DNA from: an uncultured Myxococcales bacterium
Lineage (GTDB): Bacteria > Myxococcota_A > UBA9042
NCBI GenBank assembly: GCA_903896545.1
Contig: CAITYF010000009.1
Span: 1 to 33,149, forward strand
Reading direction: 5' to 3'
Length of the DNA stretch: 33,149 nt
The notes under the pieces were generated by a model. It was not told where the DNA came from and made no database searches. It worked only from the letters and a program-made list of their open reading frames with translations. Shown here piece after piece: positions 1 to 7,503 of the stretch (positions are counted from its first letter, which is position 1; each line of letters starts with the position of its first letter). Position numbers and translations under genes: made by a program.

Positions 1-3
1 GGC

Positions 4-51
4 TGCGGCCAAGGCCGCACCGGATAGAAGGTCGTGGACGCTTGGGCGTCC
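4..51. other. Two small inverted repeats at the left edge
   Basis: Bases 4-19 form a 7-bp inverted repeat around AA (effectively a 6-bp stem with a 4-base loop). Bases 36-51 are GGACGC-TTGG-GCGTCC, a perfect 6-bp stem with a 4-base loop. Neither is followed by a T tract, so intrinsic termination of an upstream gene is only a possibility. I see no gene in 1-128. A TTGACA hexamer lies at 98-103, but no acceptable -10 box follows it. Confidence 0.3.
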
Positions 52-128
52 CGAAATTGGACCGGACCGACCTGCAGGAAGAACGGAGAGAAGGACCTTG
101 ACAGAATTGAGGTGATAGAAGGGATCAC

Positions 129-773
129 ATGGGCCGACCGAAGACATACGACCGGGACGCGATTGCCAGAAAAGCCATGGACCTGTTCTGGCTCCATGGG
201 TTTCACGCCACGTCGACAGAGGCGCTGGTTGCACACATGGGCGTCAACCGCTTCAGCCTCTACGCCGAATTCGGCACCAAGCAAGGGCTGTATGAGGCCG
301 CGCTCGCCATCTATGAACGCGAAATTGCTACGCGATATTTGGGGCCATTGGAAGCGCCAGACGCGGGCCTGACGCAGGTGTTGGCGCTGATCCGCTTTTT
401 TGCGTCGCGGGCGGGCGAACCTGGGTCGGAGTACGGCTGTTTGCTTTGCAATACTGCGACCGAGCGCGCTCCCCACGATGTGCCGAGCGCCCAAGCATTC
501 GGCGATTACGTGACGCGCTTGAGTTCGGCGCTGCGGCACGCGCTGGAAGGGGCCAGAGACCGTGGCGAACTGCGCCAGGGCGTCAGCTGCGCCGATGAGT
601 CGCTGTTCCTCGCCACCTCACTGCTTGGCTTCTTCGTGATGTTGCGGGCGCGAGTCGCACCGGATCGCGTGCAGGCTGCGGCGCGGGCAGCCATCGCCCA
701 TTTGGAGGAACTCGCCGTCCTGAGCCGCAGAGTCCGAACCCAAACGGAGCCGCCGGACGCTGCACAACGCTAA
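129..773 (+). CDS. TetR/AcrR family transcriptional regulator
   Basis: A 214-residue DNA-binding repressor of normal TetR length. The N-terminal helix-turn-helix spans about residues 8-52, with the typical order of a basic start, a Phe-rich helix (LFWLHGF), the STEALVAHMGV turn and the SLYAEFGTKQGLYEAAL recognition and linker helices. The C-terminal half carries the GCLLCNTATERA segment seen in one large TetR subgroup (compare GCLxxNTAxE), which forms part of the effector and dimer domain. The ATG at 129 has an AGAAGGG ribosome site just upstream. The gene converges on the multicopper oxidase gene, with 13 bases between the stop codons, so an obvious target is not adjacent. The inducer cannot be told from sequence. 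Confidence 0.9.
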   Translation: MGRPKTYDRDAIARKAMDLFWLHGFHATSTEALVAHMGVNRFSLYAEFGTKQGLYEAALAIYEREIATRYLGPLEAPDAGLTQVLALIRFFASRAGEPGSEYGCLLCNTATERAPHDVPSAQAFGDYVTRLSSALRHALEGARDRGELRQGVSCADESLFLATSLLGFFVMLRARVAPDRVQAAARAAIAHLEELAVLSRRVRTQTEPPDAAQR

Positions 774-786
774 CCCGCGTCTCCCC

Positions 787-2337
787 TCACTTCACCAAAA
801 ACTGCCCCATCAGCCCGCCGTCCTCGTGGTTCGACATGTGGCAGTGGTACATGTACGCGTCCGTCTCGCTTGCGTAGTCATCAAACTTCGCGATAAAGCT
901 CACCGACTCATTCACTGGTACGAACACCGTGTCTTTCCAGCCCTGCTCCCACGCGTTGATCTTGCCGGAACTGCGCGACACGATCTTGAACTGCACGTCG
1001 TGGATGTGGAACACGTGGCCAAAGACAAAATCGTTGGTGATAGTCCATTTCTCAATCGCGTTGAGCGCTACGGTCTGGTTGATTGTGTTCATGTCATAGC
1101 CCGCGTTGTCAAAACTGAACGGCGTGCCCGGACCTTTGTCGGTGATCTGCAGCGCGCGGCTATTCGTCACGTCCGCGTCGGTCCAGAACGTGTTCTTCAC
1201 CAGCGTCGCGGGAATCGTCGTGATGGCGCCCGCATTTGCCTTTCCAACGGTGATCTTCAGCATGTCAAAGGTCGTGTTGTTCAAAAGGCTGCCAAATTCG
1301 CCGGTGCTCTGCGGTTCACCGCCGGGGAAGCCGAGCGAAAATCCACCATTGAACGCCTGCATCGCCAGCGTCGCGCCGGGCGCGTCCTTGGACAGGTCGA
1401 GCAGAATCTCCACGCGCTCGCCCGCCGACAACATCAGCTTCTGCAGCGGCACGGGCGCGTCCAATAGACCGCCGTCGGTGCCGATCAGCTGGAAGGTGCG
1501 ACCGTCGGCAAAGCCGAGCATGTAGCTGCGTTCCACTTCCGCGTTCAAAATCCGCAGGCGCACCACCTGCGCGGGCAAAGTCGTCGTCGCGTCGACAATG
1601 CCGTTCGCCATCAGGTAGTCACCGTACTCGCCAGTCAGGTCAAACTGGTTTTCCGAGGTGAAACGGCGGCTCGTGAACACCAACGGAATATCATCCACAC
1701 CGTACGTCCGCGGCAACGCGAGCTTCGCCTCCTCGTCGTCCTGCACGATGATGAAACCGCCTGCGCCGTACGCCACCTGCTCTTTGGTCTTCATGTGGAC
1801 GTGCGGGTGGTACCAGAACGTCGCCGCGTGGTTGTTCACGTCGAATTCCGGTGACCAGGTCGCGCCCGGTGCAACGAGCTGATGCGGACCGCCGTCCATC
1901 GCCGCGGGCAAGTGCACGCCGTGCCAGTGCGTTGTCGTGTCTTCACTCAGGTTGTTGGTCACGTTCAGCTTCACGTGGTCGCCCTTCTTCCAGATGAGGG
2001 TCGGTCCCCAGAAATCTGCGCCGTTGTAGCCGTACGTATTGGTCGGCGTGCCCGGGCGCAGCGCCTTGGTCGTCTTGGCCAGGTTCAAGTTGAACGTCTT
2101 GGCGGTTAGTGCCGGCGGAATCCACAGCGTACCCGGCAGAGTGGGCGTCAAGGTTGTGCCGTCAAATGGCGCAATGTCGCCTTTCGTCGTGTCCGCGTAG
2201 CCCATGTCCATCCCCGACATCTCGTCGACGGTGTCTGTTTCTGTGCTCGTGGCAGCCGTTGTTCCGCCGCTGCAGCCAGCGAAGACGAAAAGGGAGGCGA
2301 GCAGCATGTGGCTGAAAAGCGTGCGGGGCATCGTCAT
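787..2337 (-). CDS. Multicopper oxidase lipoprotein (laccase/CueO-like)
   Basis: A 516-residue exported multicopper oxidase, which couples one-electron oxidation of a substrate (Cu(I), phenol or metal) to reduction of O2 to water. All four copper motifs are present: HWHG at 137-140, WYHPHVH at 175-181, HVFHIH at 441-446 and HCHMSNHEDGGLM at 498-510. A lipobox ends at Cys22 (FVFAGC), so the enzyme should be membrane-anchored outside the cytoplasm. The linker holds a Met-rich MSGMDMG motif like those of copper-resistance oxidases. The type-1 axial position, ten residues after Cys499, is Leu509 where CueO and CotA have Met. It is the last gene of the minus-strand metal-stress cassette, 94 bases after the sensor gene, with its own AGGACAG ribosome site. 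Copper or metal detoxification fits the context, but the substrate is inferred. Confidence 0.92.
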   Translation of the reverse strand: MTMPRTLFSHMLLASLFVFAGCSGGTTAATSTETDTVDEMSGMDMGYADTTKGDIAPFDGTTLTPTLPGTLWIPPALTAKTFNLNLAKTTKALRPGTPTNTYGYNGADFWGPTLIWKKGDHVKLNVTNNLSEDTTTHWHGVHLPAAMDGGPHQLVAPGATWSPEFDVNNHAATFWYHPHVHMKTKEQVAYGAGGFIIVQDDEEAKLALPRTYGVDDIPLVFTSRRFTSENQFDLTGEYGDYLMANGIVDATTTLPAQVVRLRILNAEVERSYMLGFADGRTFQLIGTDGGLLDAPVPLQKLMLSAGERVEILLDLSKDAPGATLAMQAFNGGFSLGFPGGEPQSTGEFGSLLNNTTFDMLKITVGKANAGAITTIPATLVKNTFWTDADVTNSRALQITDKGPGTPFSFDNAGYDMNTINQTVALNAIEKWTITNDFVFGHVFHIHDVQFKIVSRSSGKINAWEQGWKDTVFVPVNESVSFIAKFDDYASETDAYMYHCHMSNHEDGGLMGQFLVK

Positions 2338-2431
2338 GAATCTGTCCTGGGTAATGAGATCGTGTAACCGGCCTTAGGGTAGACCTGTGATGCCGCCCCG
2401 GCGTTAGCGGTGCGCAGAAAATAATTCTGTT

Positions 2432-2821
2432 TTACCGCGGCTCACCGGGCATCGGCGGATTCGTCGCGAGAAGCGCGTCGAACTGCCGGTTCTGTTCAGG
2501 CGTCAGGATCGTCCGCATGTCGGCGTCCAGCCGCAGACGGACCTCGCGCATCTTGGGAAACGCCGCGTGCAGCGCCTCTTCCATCGCCGCAGCGTGCCGC
2601 TCCACGATGACACGCGCTTTGGCTTTTTGCGACGCATCCAGACCAAACCGGTCAAACGGCGGCAGCACCCCGTCCGGGTCGCGCGCCAAGTAGTCCGGTG
2701 GCGGCGGCGGTCGGAAGGCGTGCGCGACGCCCAGACCGGCGATAACGCCCATCGCGAACACGGCGACCAACGTGACGATGGCGAGCCACAGGCGGGATTT
2801 CGGCTGGCGTTCACTTGTCAT
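2432..2821 (-). CDS. Periplasmic metal-sensor protein, CnrX/CpxP/Spy-like
   Basis: A 129-residue protein with one N-terminal membrane segment (LWLAIVTLVAVFAMGVIAGLGV), a Pro-rich tether and a helical periplasmic domain. The domain holds an RHAAAMEEALHAAFPKMREVRLRLDADM helix rich in His, Met and Glu, in pieces of the Spy/CpxP fold, and a terminal LTPEQNRQFDALL, the LTxxQ-type motif of that family. I place the start at 2821 rather than 2851: ATG is preceded by GAGG at 6-base spacing and overlaps the anti-sigma stop by 11 bases. In CnrYXH systems (established for Cupriavidus) CnrX is the periplasmic metal sensor that releases the anti-sigma factor. The same role here is inferred from gene order and fold. 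Confidence 0.75.
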   Translation of the reverse strand: MTSERQPKSRLWLAIVTLVAVFAMGVIAGLGVAHAFRPPPPPDYLARDPDGVLPPFDRFGLDASQKAKARVIVERHAAAMEEALHAAFPKMREVRLRLDADMRTILTPEQNRQFDALLATNPPMPGEPR

Positions 2822-3140
2822 GGGAAACCTCGGCGATTTGAAGCAGTTCAAGACCGGTGGGGATCCGCCCGCGCTCCAACAACAGCGCCACGGAAGCGGT
2901 GGACGGCGCGTTCGCGGGCGGATGGCGCTGGACCAGCAGACTCGGCACCCCCCACATCAGCAGCGTTGCCAGCGCGGCGGCGAGCAACGCGCGCGGGGCC
3001 AGCGCCGACAGCAGCGCAGAAAACGGCACACGACGCGGCGGCGCGTGGTGCGCTTCCACAATCGCTTGGCTCAGGTCCCGCAAGCGTTCGGGGTCGTTCC
3101 ACGGGTCCAGCGCCGTGAAGTCGATGCGTTCCTCATCCAT
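2811..3140 (-). CDS. Small single-pass anti-sigma factor (CnrY-like position)
   Basis: A 109-residue protein with a cytoplasmic N-terminal region of about 55 residues, one membrane segment (ALLAAALATLLMWGVPSLLV) and a short periplasmic tail. It has no zinc-binding HxxxCxxC motif, so it is not a ZAS-type anti-sigma factor. The start at 3140 is set by a strong AGGAGG six bases upstream, and it overlaps the sigma gene stop by 8 bases. The longer frame to 3167 lacks a ribosome site. Translational coupling to the ECF sigma factor upstream and the periplasmic sensor downstream gives the sigma / anti-sigma / sensor set known from CnrYXH-like systems. The sequence is poorly conserved, so the role rests mainly on topology and position. 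Confidence 0.75.
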   Translation of the reverse strand: MDEERIDFTALDPWNDPERLRDLSQAIVEAHHAPPRRVPFSALLSALAPRALLAAALATLLMWGVPSLLVQRHPPANAPSTASVALLLERGRIPTGLELLQIAEVSHDK

Positions 3141-3678
3141 CCACAACCTCCTTGCCTGTTCCGTCATCCAGATGCTTGCGCATCGCGCGCCGCGCCACGA
3201 ACAAGTGCTGGCGCGACATCGTCTCTGAAATTTCCAGTGCGGCAGCGATCTCCGCGTGCGTCCAGTCTTCCAGGTCGTGCAGCAGCACCACTTCGCGTTG
3301 CGCCGCGTTCAGCACTTCCAGCGCCCCCAGCAGCCTCTGCCGCGCCGCCAGCGGTGCCGGTGGAGATTCCGCCGCCTGCGGAAGCGAGCCCAAGAGGCGC
3401 GCGCGATTGCCGCGTTGCTGCACCACGTTCAAGGCGCGGTGGCGCACCGACTTCAAGAGCCACGCGGGAAAGCGCGCCGGCTCGCGACACTGATCCAGCG
3501 CCCCCAACGCCGTCAGGAGCGACTCCTGCGCCGTATCCTCCGCGTCCGCCACGTTGCGCAACACGCCCAGCGCCACAGCGTACGCCGGCCGCAGGAACGC
3601 CTGAACCAGCGCGGTCTGCGCGGCCCGGTCGCCCCTGCGTGCTGCCAGCACGTGTGTCGTGAGTTCTTGCTCGGTCAA
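3133..3678 (-). CDS. ECF-type RNA polymerase sigma factor
   Basis: A sigma-70 family extracytoplasmic-function sigma factor of 181 residues, a normal ECF size. Region 2 begins at the RRGDRAAQTALVQAF segment and includes the NVADAEDTAQESLLTAL core-binding helix and an FPAWLLKSVRHRALN DNA-melting segment. Region 4 is the LNAAQREVVLLHDLEDWTHAEIAAAL helix-turn-helix. The frame stays open back to 3954, but the extra 92 codons overlap the preceding lipoprotein gene and look nothing like a sigma factor. I choose the TTG at 3678, preceded by AGAGAGGA, which gives a standard N-terminus and a 64-base gap after the upstream gene. It probably activates this same operon, but I could not identify its promoter with confidence. 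Confidence 0.9.
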   Translation of the reverse strand: MTEQELTTHVLAARRGDRAAQTALVQAFLRPAYAVALGVLRNVADAEDTAQESLLTALGALDQCREPARFPAWLLKSVRHRALNVVQQRGNRARLLGSLPQAAESPPAPLAARQRLLGALEVLNAAQREVVLLHDLEDWTHAEIAAALEISETMSRQHLFVARRAMRKHLDDGTGKEVVDG

Positions 3679-3742
3679 CCCTGAAGTCCTCTCTCTCGTC
3701 GCATCATCGCCGCTTGTTGGTCGCTGTGCCAGTTGCCCGCCA

Positions 3743-5515
3743 TCAAGGCGTGCAATAGCCCGACGTACACTTGAACGCGACCCCCGGTCCTGCAGGGCAA
3801 TCGCTCGCGACGCCGCACTTGGGGATGCACGCTTGGCCGTTGGGACCGGCGGTGCAGCCGCAGCCCTTGGTGGCGTCGGGCGGACAGGCGTTGGCGGCCG
3901 AGCAGTCGCTTTCAGTGGTGCACGCGACGGGTCCTTGGCCACCGCCGCCGCCACCGCCGCCGCCAGTGCTGGTTGTGCTGCTGACCGTGACTGTCCGGGT
4001 CAGGCTGTTTTTGCCCTGCGCGCTCTGGACGGTGAGGGTGACTGGGAAGACGCCCTCGGCGCCAAACACGTGCGTCGGACTGGCCTTGTCGCTGGTGCCG
4101 CCGTCGCCAAAGGTCCACGTCCATGAAGTCGGCGCGCCGTCGGAGAGGTCGGAGAATTGCACGCTCTCACTGGGCTTGGGCGTGCCGGGCGCCCACGAGA
4201 ACGCGGCGTGCGGCAGCGTGCTGGCGGGCGTGGCAGTGACGGTGCGGACGAGGCGGACGAAGTCGGAGGAACGATTCTCACCGCTTGGAGTGCCCGCCAC
4301 CTTGGTGTCAAAGCGCACCGCCCCCGCACCGTGTAGGTCCTTGCCATCGCTGCCAACGGCTCGGCCAAAGGCGACGTACCACGCGGCCGTGTACGTGCCG
4401 TTGGCCTGGGCAATCGCAGACGTGCTCGTCCAGTACCACGGAAAGTCGGCGGATCCCGCCTCATTGGTGATTCCCGAGCACGTGAACAGGGGGTCGATCG
4501 CCGGTCCCACGCGGGCCGGGTCCGTGGCACCCGGTGAGCGGGTGTAGTCTACCAAACTCTGGAGTTCCTTGGTGCTTGGCAGCCGCCAGTCGCTGTGGCC
4601 CAGGTACTTTGCGGCATTTTGGGTCTGGGCATACGCCAGCGCGTGCTCCCAATCCATGCCCGAACCGCTGTCGTTTTGCGCCCACATCAAGCCCGTCGCG
4701 CGATCGGTGATGGTGCCGTCGCCGTTGTCGAGGAAGCTGTTGACGCCATAGCTTGCGCCGCGCACGCAGCGGACGAGATGCTGTGGCCCTGTGGATAGGG
4801 CATACGCTTTGATGTGCCCTGTGCCGAAGTTGACGCCGAACGCCATTTCGGCGCCGACGCCCACGTCCAGCGTGCTCTCCAGCAGTCCAGCGTACTTGTT
4901 GCTACTCCAGAAGATGGCGTGGCTGAGTTCCATCTCACTGGCGTAGCTGACGGTGAAATAGCTCGTGTCGATGTACGGCCAGCCCATGTTGACGTTCCAG
5001 AGCGAGTAGAGTTCCTTGATGGTTGGAAGTCGCCAGTCGCTGTAACCGCCGTACTTCTGTGCATTCAGGTCCGCTGCGACCGCCTCGGCTTCCGCCAAGT
5101 AGACCGACCCAGCGTGGTGGCTCTGCTGCCACGTCAGTCCCGTCACGTTGTCGTGTACCGTCAAACCATCGCTGCTCTTGGTGTAGCTCGGTGTTTGGCC
5201 GGGAAACTGCGCGTTTTGGCCAAAGAACGCCGCGCCTGCGCTGGGGCATTTCGCCGCATCTTTGGCGTCAAAGCACAGCGCTTGGGATGTGCTGACGATG
5301 GGGAACGTCAGCGTCGCGGGCATCGTGCAGCCGTCTCCCGTGCAGATGTCGACGCTGCCAGTCTCGTCGGACGTAGCGTCTGACGTTGTGGATGGCGTGT
5401 CTGAGGTGACGTCTGACGCGGCCGTCGTGCCCCCGCCGGTCGTGTCGGCTTGAGAACAACCGACCAGCGCGAGAGCGGCGAGGGTGATGATCCAGTTTGG
5501 GCAAAATGTTTCCAT
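3743..5515 (-). CDS. DUF1566 (Lcl C-terminal domain) lipoprotein with PKD domain and Cys-rich tail
   Basis: A 590-residue surface-type lipoprotein. The lipobox ends at Cys20 (LALVGC) and a Thr/Ser/Asp/Ala linker follows. Two DUF1566 domains cover about residues 118-252 and 261-424. Each has the TGLxW and SDWRLPTIKEL / SDWRLPSTKEL signatures, and the second starts with DNGDGTITD. A PKD domain covers about 436-512 (SWTWTFGDGGTSDKASPTHVF, then VTLTV). A run of nine Gly (518-526) leads to a ten-Cys tail (532-588). DUF1566 is an adhesin-associated domain of unclear biochemistry and PKD is an extracellular beta-sandwich, so a role in adhesion or matrix binding is a fair inference. It lies 57 bases after its paralogue and 64 bases before the ECF sigma gene. 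Confidence 0.85.
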   Translation of the reverse strand: METFCPNWIITLAALALVGCSQADTTGGGTTAASDVTSDTPSTTSDATSDETGSVDICTGDGCTMPATLTFPIVSTSQALCFDAKDAAKCPSAGAAFFGQNAQFPGQTPSYTKSSDGLTVHDNVTGLTWQQSHHAGSVYLAEAEAVAADLNAQKYGGYSDWRLPTIKELYSLWNVNMGWPYIDTSYFTVSYASEMELSHAIFWSSNKYAGLLESTLDVGVGAEMAFGVNFGTGHIKAYALSTGPQHLVRCVRGASYGVNSFLDNGDGTITDRATGLMWAQNDSGSGMDWEHALAYAQTQNAAKYLGHSDWRLPSTKELQSLVDYTRSPGATDPARVGPAIDPLFTCSGITNEAGSADFPWYWTSTSAIAQANGTYTAAWYVAFGRAVGSDGKDLHGAGAVRFDTKVAGTPSGENRSSDFVRLVRTVTATPASTLPHAAFSWAPGTPKPSESVQFSDLSDGAPTSWTWTFGDGGTSDKASPTHVFGAEGVFPVTLTVQSAQGKNSLTRTVTVSSTTSTGGGGGGGGGQGPVACTTESDCSAANACPPDATKGCGCTAGPNGQACIPKCGVASDCPAGPGVAFKCTSGYCTP

Positions 5516-5572
5516 CTTAGGTCCTTTTCTCTGTGGGGAGTTGCGGCTTCGTCCGTGGACGTTCTTGACGCG

Positions 5573-7150
5573 TCACGGCACGCAAAATCCGCCCGTGCAC
5601 TTGAACGCGACGCCCGGTCCTGCGGGACAGTCGCTCGCGACGCCGCACTTGGGGATGCATGCTTGGCCGGAGGGACCAGCGGTGCAGCCGCAGCCCATCG
5701 TCGCGTCGGGCGGGCAGGCGTTGGCGGCCGAGCAGTCGCTTTCGGTGGTGCAGGGGACGGGGCCTTGGCCACCGCCTGTGTCGCCGTTGAGGGAATCGAT
5801 GCTGAAGTACCCCAGCGCCTTGCCAAACGCGATGTAGACCGCGCTCCCGCCGCTGATTGCAGACGACGCGTCCATCGCCTCGTGCGTCGTGCCGGTCCAG
5901 AAAAACGGATAGTCTGCGTCGCCCGCCTCATCCTTCACGGTCGACGTGTTGAAGAGCGGGTCAAGCGCTGGCGAGTTCGTGGTCGACGGCGACCGCGTGT
6001 AGTCGACGATGCTCTGCAGCTCCTTGGCATTGGGCAAACGCCAGTCGGCGTGTCCCTTGTAGTTCGCGGCATTTTTTGCCTGCACCCACGCCAGCGCTTC
6101 CTGCCAGTTCATGCCCTTGCCGCTGTCGTCCTTGTCCCACACCAGGCCAGTCGCCGCGTCCGCGATCGTCCCGTCCTTGTTGTCGGTGAAGGCGTTCTTG
6201 CCGTAGCTGCCGTTGCCGCCGCGTACGTACTTCACAAAGAACGTCATGTCCCAGTTCTCCTGAGGGAGGACCACGGTCTCCTGCGGATAGGACTTGATCC
6301 GTCCATCGGCGAGGTTCAAGCCGAATGCGCGCTTCATCAGGTTTCGGTCACTGACACACTCCGTTGACGAAGCGTATTGTGCATCGATAATCCGGTCGTT
6401 GATGTGGGTTTCGCTTGTGCCCGGGCCATACGCGAAGGTGAAGAAGCCCGAGTCGATGAACGGGACGAGCTTCGTCTTGTCGGCTTCCGGACCGACATCG
6501 GTTCCGTCAAAGCGCATGAGCGAGTACAGCTCTTTGATCGTCGGCAGTCTCCAGTCCGCGTGACCGCCCACCGCGCACGTCGCCGCACCTGCCGCGGCCT
6601 TCGCGTAGTTCAGTTTGTCGCCGTGCTCCTTGACCCACATCAGGCCCGTGTTGTTGTCGGTGATGGTGCCATCGCCGTTGTCCGTGTACGCGGACTGCAA
6701 GCCGACAAATTGGCAGTCTTGACCGTAGAAGGCCGCTCCTGCAGCGGGCGGTGCCATTTCCGCGGCGTTGTCAAAGCACTTGGTCTGGCCCGTGTCGACG
6801 ACCGGATACGTGTTGGCTTTGGACGACTCCCCGCGCACAAGCCGCACGTAGTTGTAGATGCGGATGGCGTCGCCCTGTGGTCCGCGCCCTTCGGGGAAGC
6901 TCGCGGGATTGCCTTGCTTGGGGTCGCTGCGCTGGGCGCCAGCGCCGTGCACGTCCAGCCAGGTCTTGGGCGGCGTCTTGGGGCCAACGTCCGCCACCGC
7001 CGTCGCGTCGGACTTCGCGGTCGTGGTGTCCGCCGTGGGTGTGGTGTCGGAACTTTCCGTCGCGTCCGAGTTCGTCGAGGCGGCTTGTGTGCAGCCGACG
7101 AGCGTGAGGGTGGCAAGGGCCTGGGTCCACTTGATGATCGATCGCAGCAT
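5573..7150 (-). CDS. DUF1566 (Lcl C-terminal domain) lipoprotein with Cys-rich tail, paralogue of the next gene
   Basis: A 525-residue lipoprotein and the first gene of the minus-strand operon. The lipobox ends at Cys20 (LTLVGC) and is followed by a Ser/Thr/Asp/Ala linker. Two DUF1566 domains start near DNGDGTITDNNTGLMW and DNKDGTIADAATGLVW, and each contains ADWRLPTIKEL or ADWRLPNAKEL. Unlike its neighbour it has no PKD domain or poly-Gly run. It ends with the same ten-Cys module, and the DNA of that module is about 90% identical by eye to the copy at 3743-3945, suggesting recent duplication or gene conversion. The ATG at 7150 has GGAG at 5-base spacing. Location at the cell surface is inferred from the lipobox. 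The ligand is unknown. Confidence 0.85.
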   Translation of the reverse strand: MLRSIIKWTQALATLTLVGCTQAASTNSDATESSDTTPTADTTTAKSDATAVADVGPKTPPKTWLDVHGAGAQRSDPKQGNPASFPEGRGPQGDAIRIYNYVRLVRGESSKANTYPVVDTGQTKCFDNAAEMAPPAAGAAFYGQDCQFVGLQSAYTDNGDGTITDNNTGLMWVKEHGDKLNYAKAAAGAATCAVGGHADWRLPTIKELYSLMRFDGTDVGPEADKTKLVPFIDSGFFTFAYGPGTSETHINDRIIDAQYASSTECVSDRNLMKRAFGLNLADGRIKSYPQETVVLPQENWDMTFFVKYVRGGNGSYGKNAFTDNKDGTIADAATGLVWDKDDSGKGMNWQEALAWVQAKNAANYKGHADWRLPNAKELQSIVDYTRSPSTTNSPALDPLFNTSTVKDEAGDADYPFFWTGTTHEAMDASSAISGGSAVYIAFGKALGYFSIDSLNGDTGGGQGPVPCTTESDCSAANACPPDATMGCGCTAGPSGQACIPKCGVASDCPAGPGVAFKCTGGFCVP

Positions 7151-7224
7151 CTCGGCTCCGCCGCGGGTGTTGGATCCGCGGTCCTGAGAGCAAGACAGCC
7201 AAGTCGGCCGGAGCGTTATGCCCG

Positions 7225-7449
7225 CTGACCGAAATCCAGCTTCACAGCCGTCGGGAGATGCACGCTTTGCGGCGCTGGTCCGAAATGCAACGGTTTGACG
7301 CTGTGGGGTTTGGTATTCGAAAGGGTTCAGCGTGTGTAGAATCCACTGGGGCCGTCTTGGGATGCCGTGTGTTCTCGCCGTCCTGGTCCGAGATGCAACA
7401 GGTTTGATTCACTGCGTCGTGCGATGCACAGTAGCTCAGCGTGTGTCGT
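7225..7449. repeat. Imperfect repeats in the divergent intergenic region 7151-7503
   Basis: No gene is visible in 7151-7503, between the divergent DUF1566 operon and the sensor kinase gene. It holds related blocks. CTGGTCCGAAATGCAAC-GGTTTGA starts at 7275, and the same block with two changes starts at 7383. TCAGCGTGTGT recurs at 7327 and 7436, again 108-109 bases apart. A third degenerate block begins at 7225 (CTGACCGAAATCCAGC). It continues with TTCACAGCCGTCGGGAGATGCAC (7241-7263), which matches 7408-7429 with a few changes. The blocks are non-coding in any plausible frame. They may be operator sites for either flanking operon. I found no convincing -35/-10 pair. Confidence 0.55.
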
Positions 7450-7503
7450 TGATCGCAAGCCTCAGGTCCAAAGCGTGCCCAGGCTAACAGAAGGAAAGCT
7501 GCG

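Noticed and set aside
98..126. TTGACA at 98-103 as a promoter for the TetR gene.
   Set aside because: No -10-like hexamer at 16-18 bases; the region there already overlaps the ribosome site and start codon.
3679..3954. N-terminal extension of the ECF sigma factor (about 92 more residues).
   Set aside because: It overlaps the Cys-rich tail of the DUF1566 gene, has Ala/Pro/Arg shadow composition, and a TTG with a good ribosome site at 3678 gives a standard ECF length.
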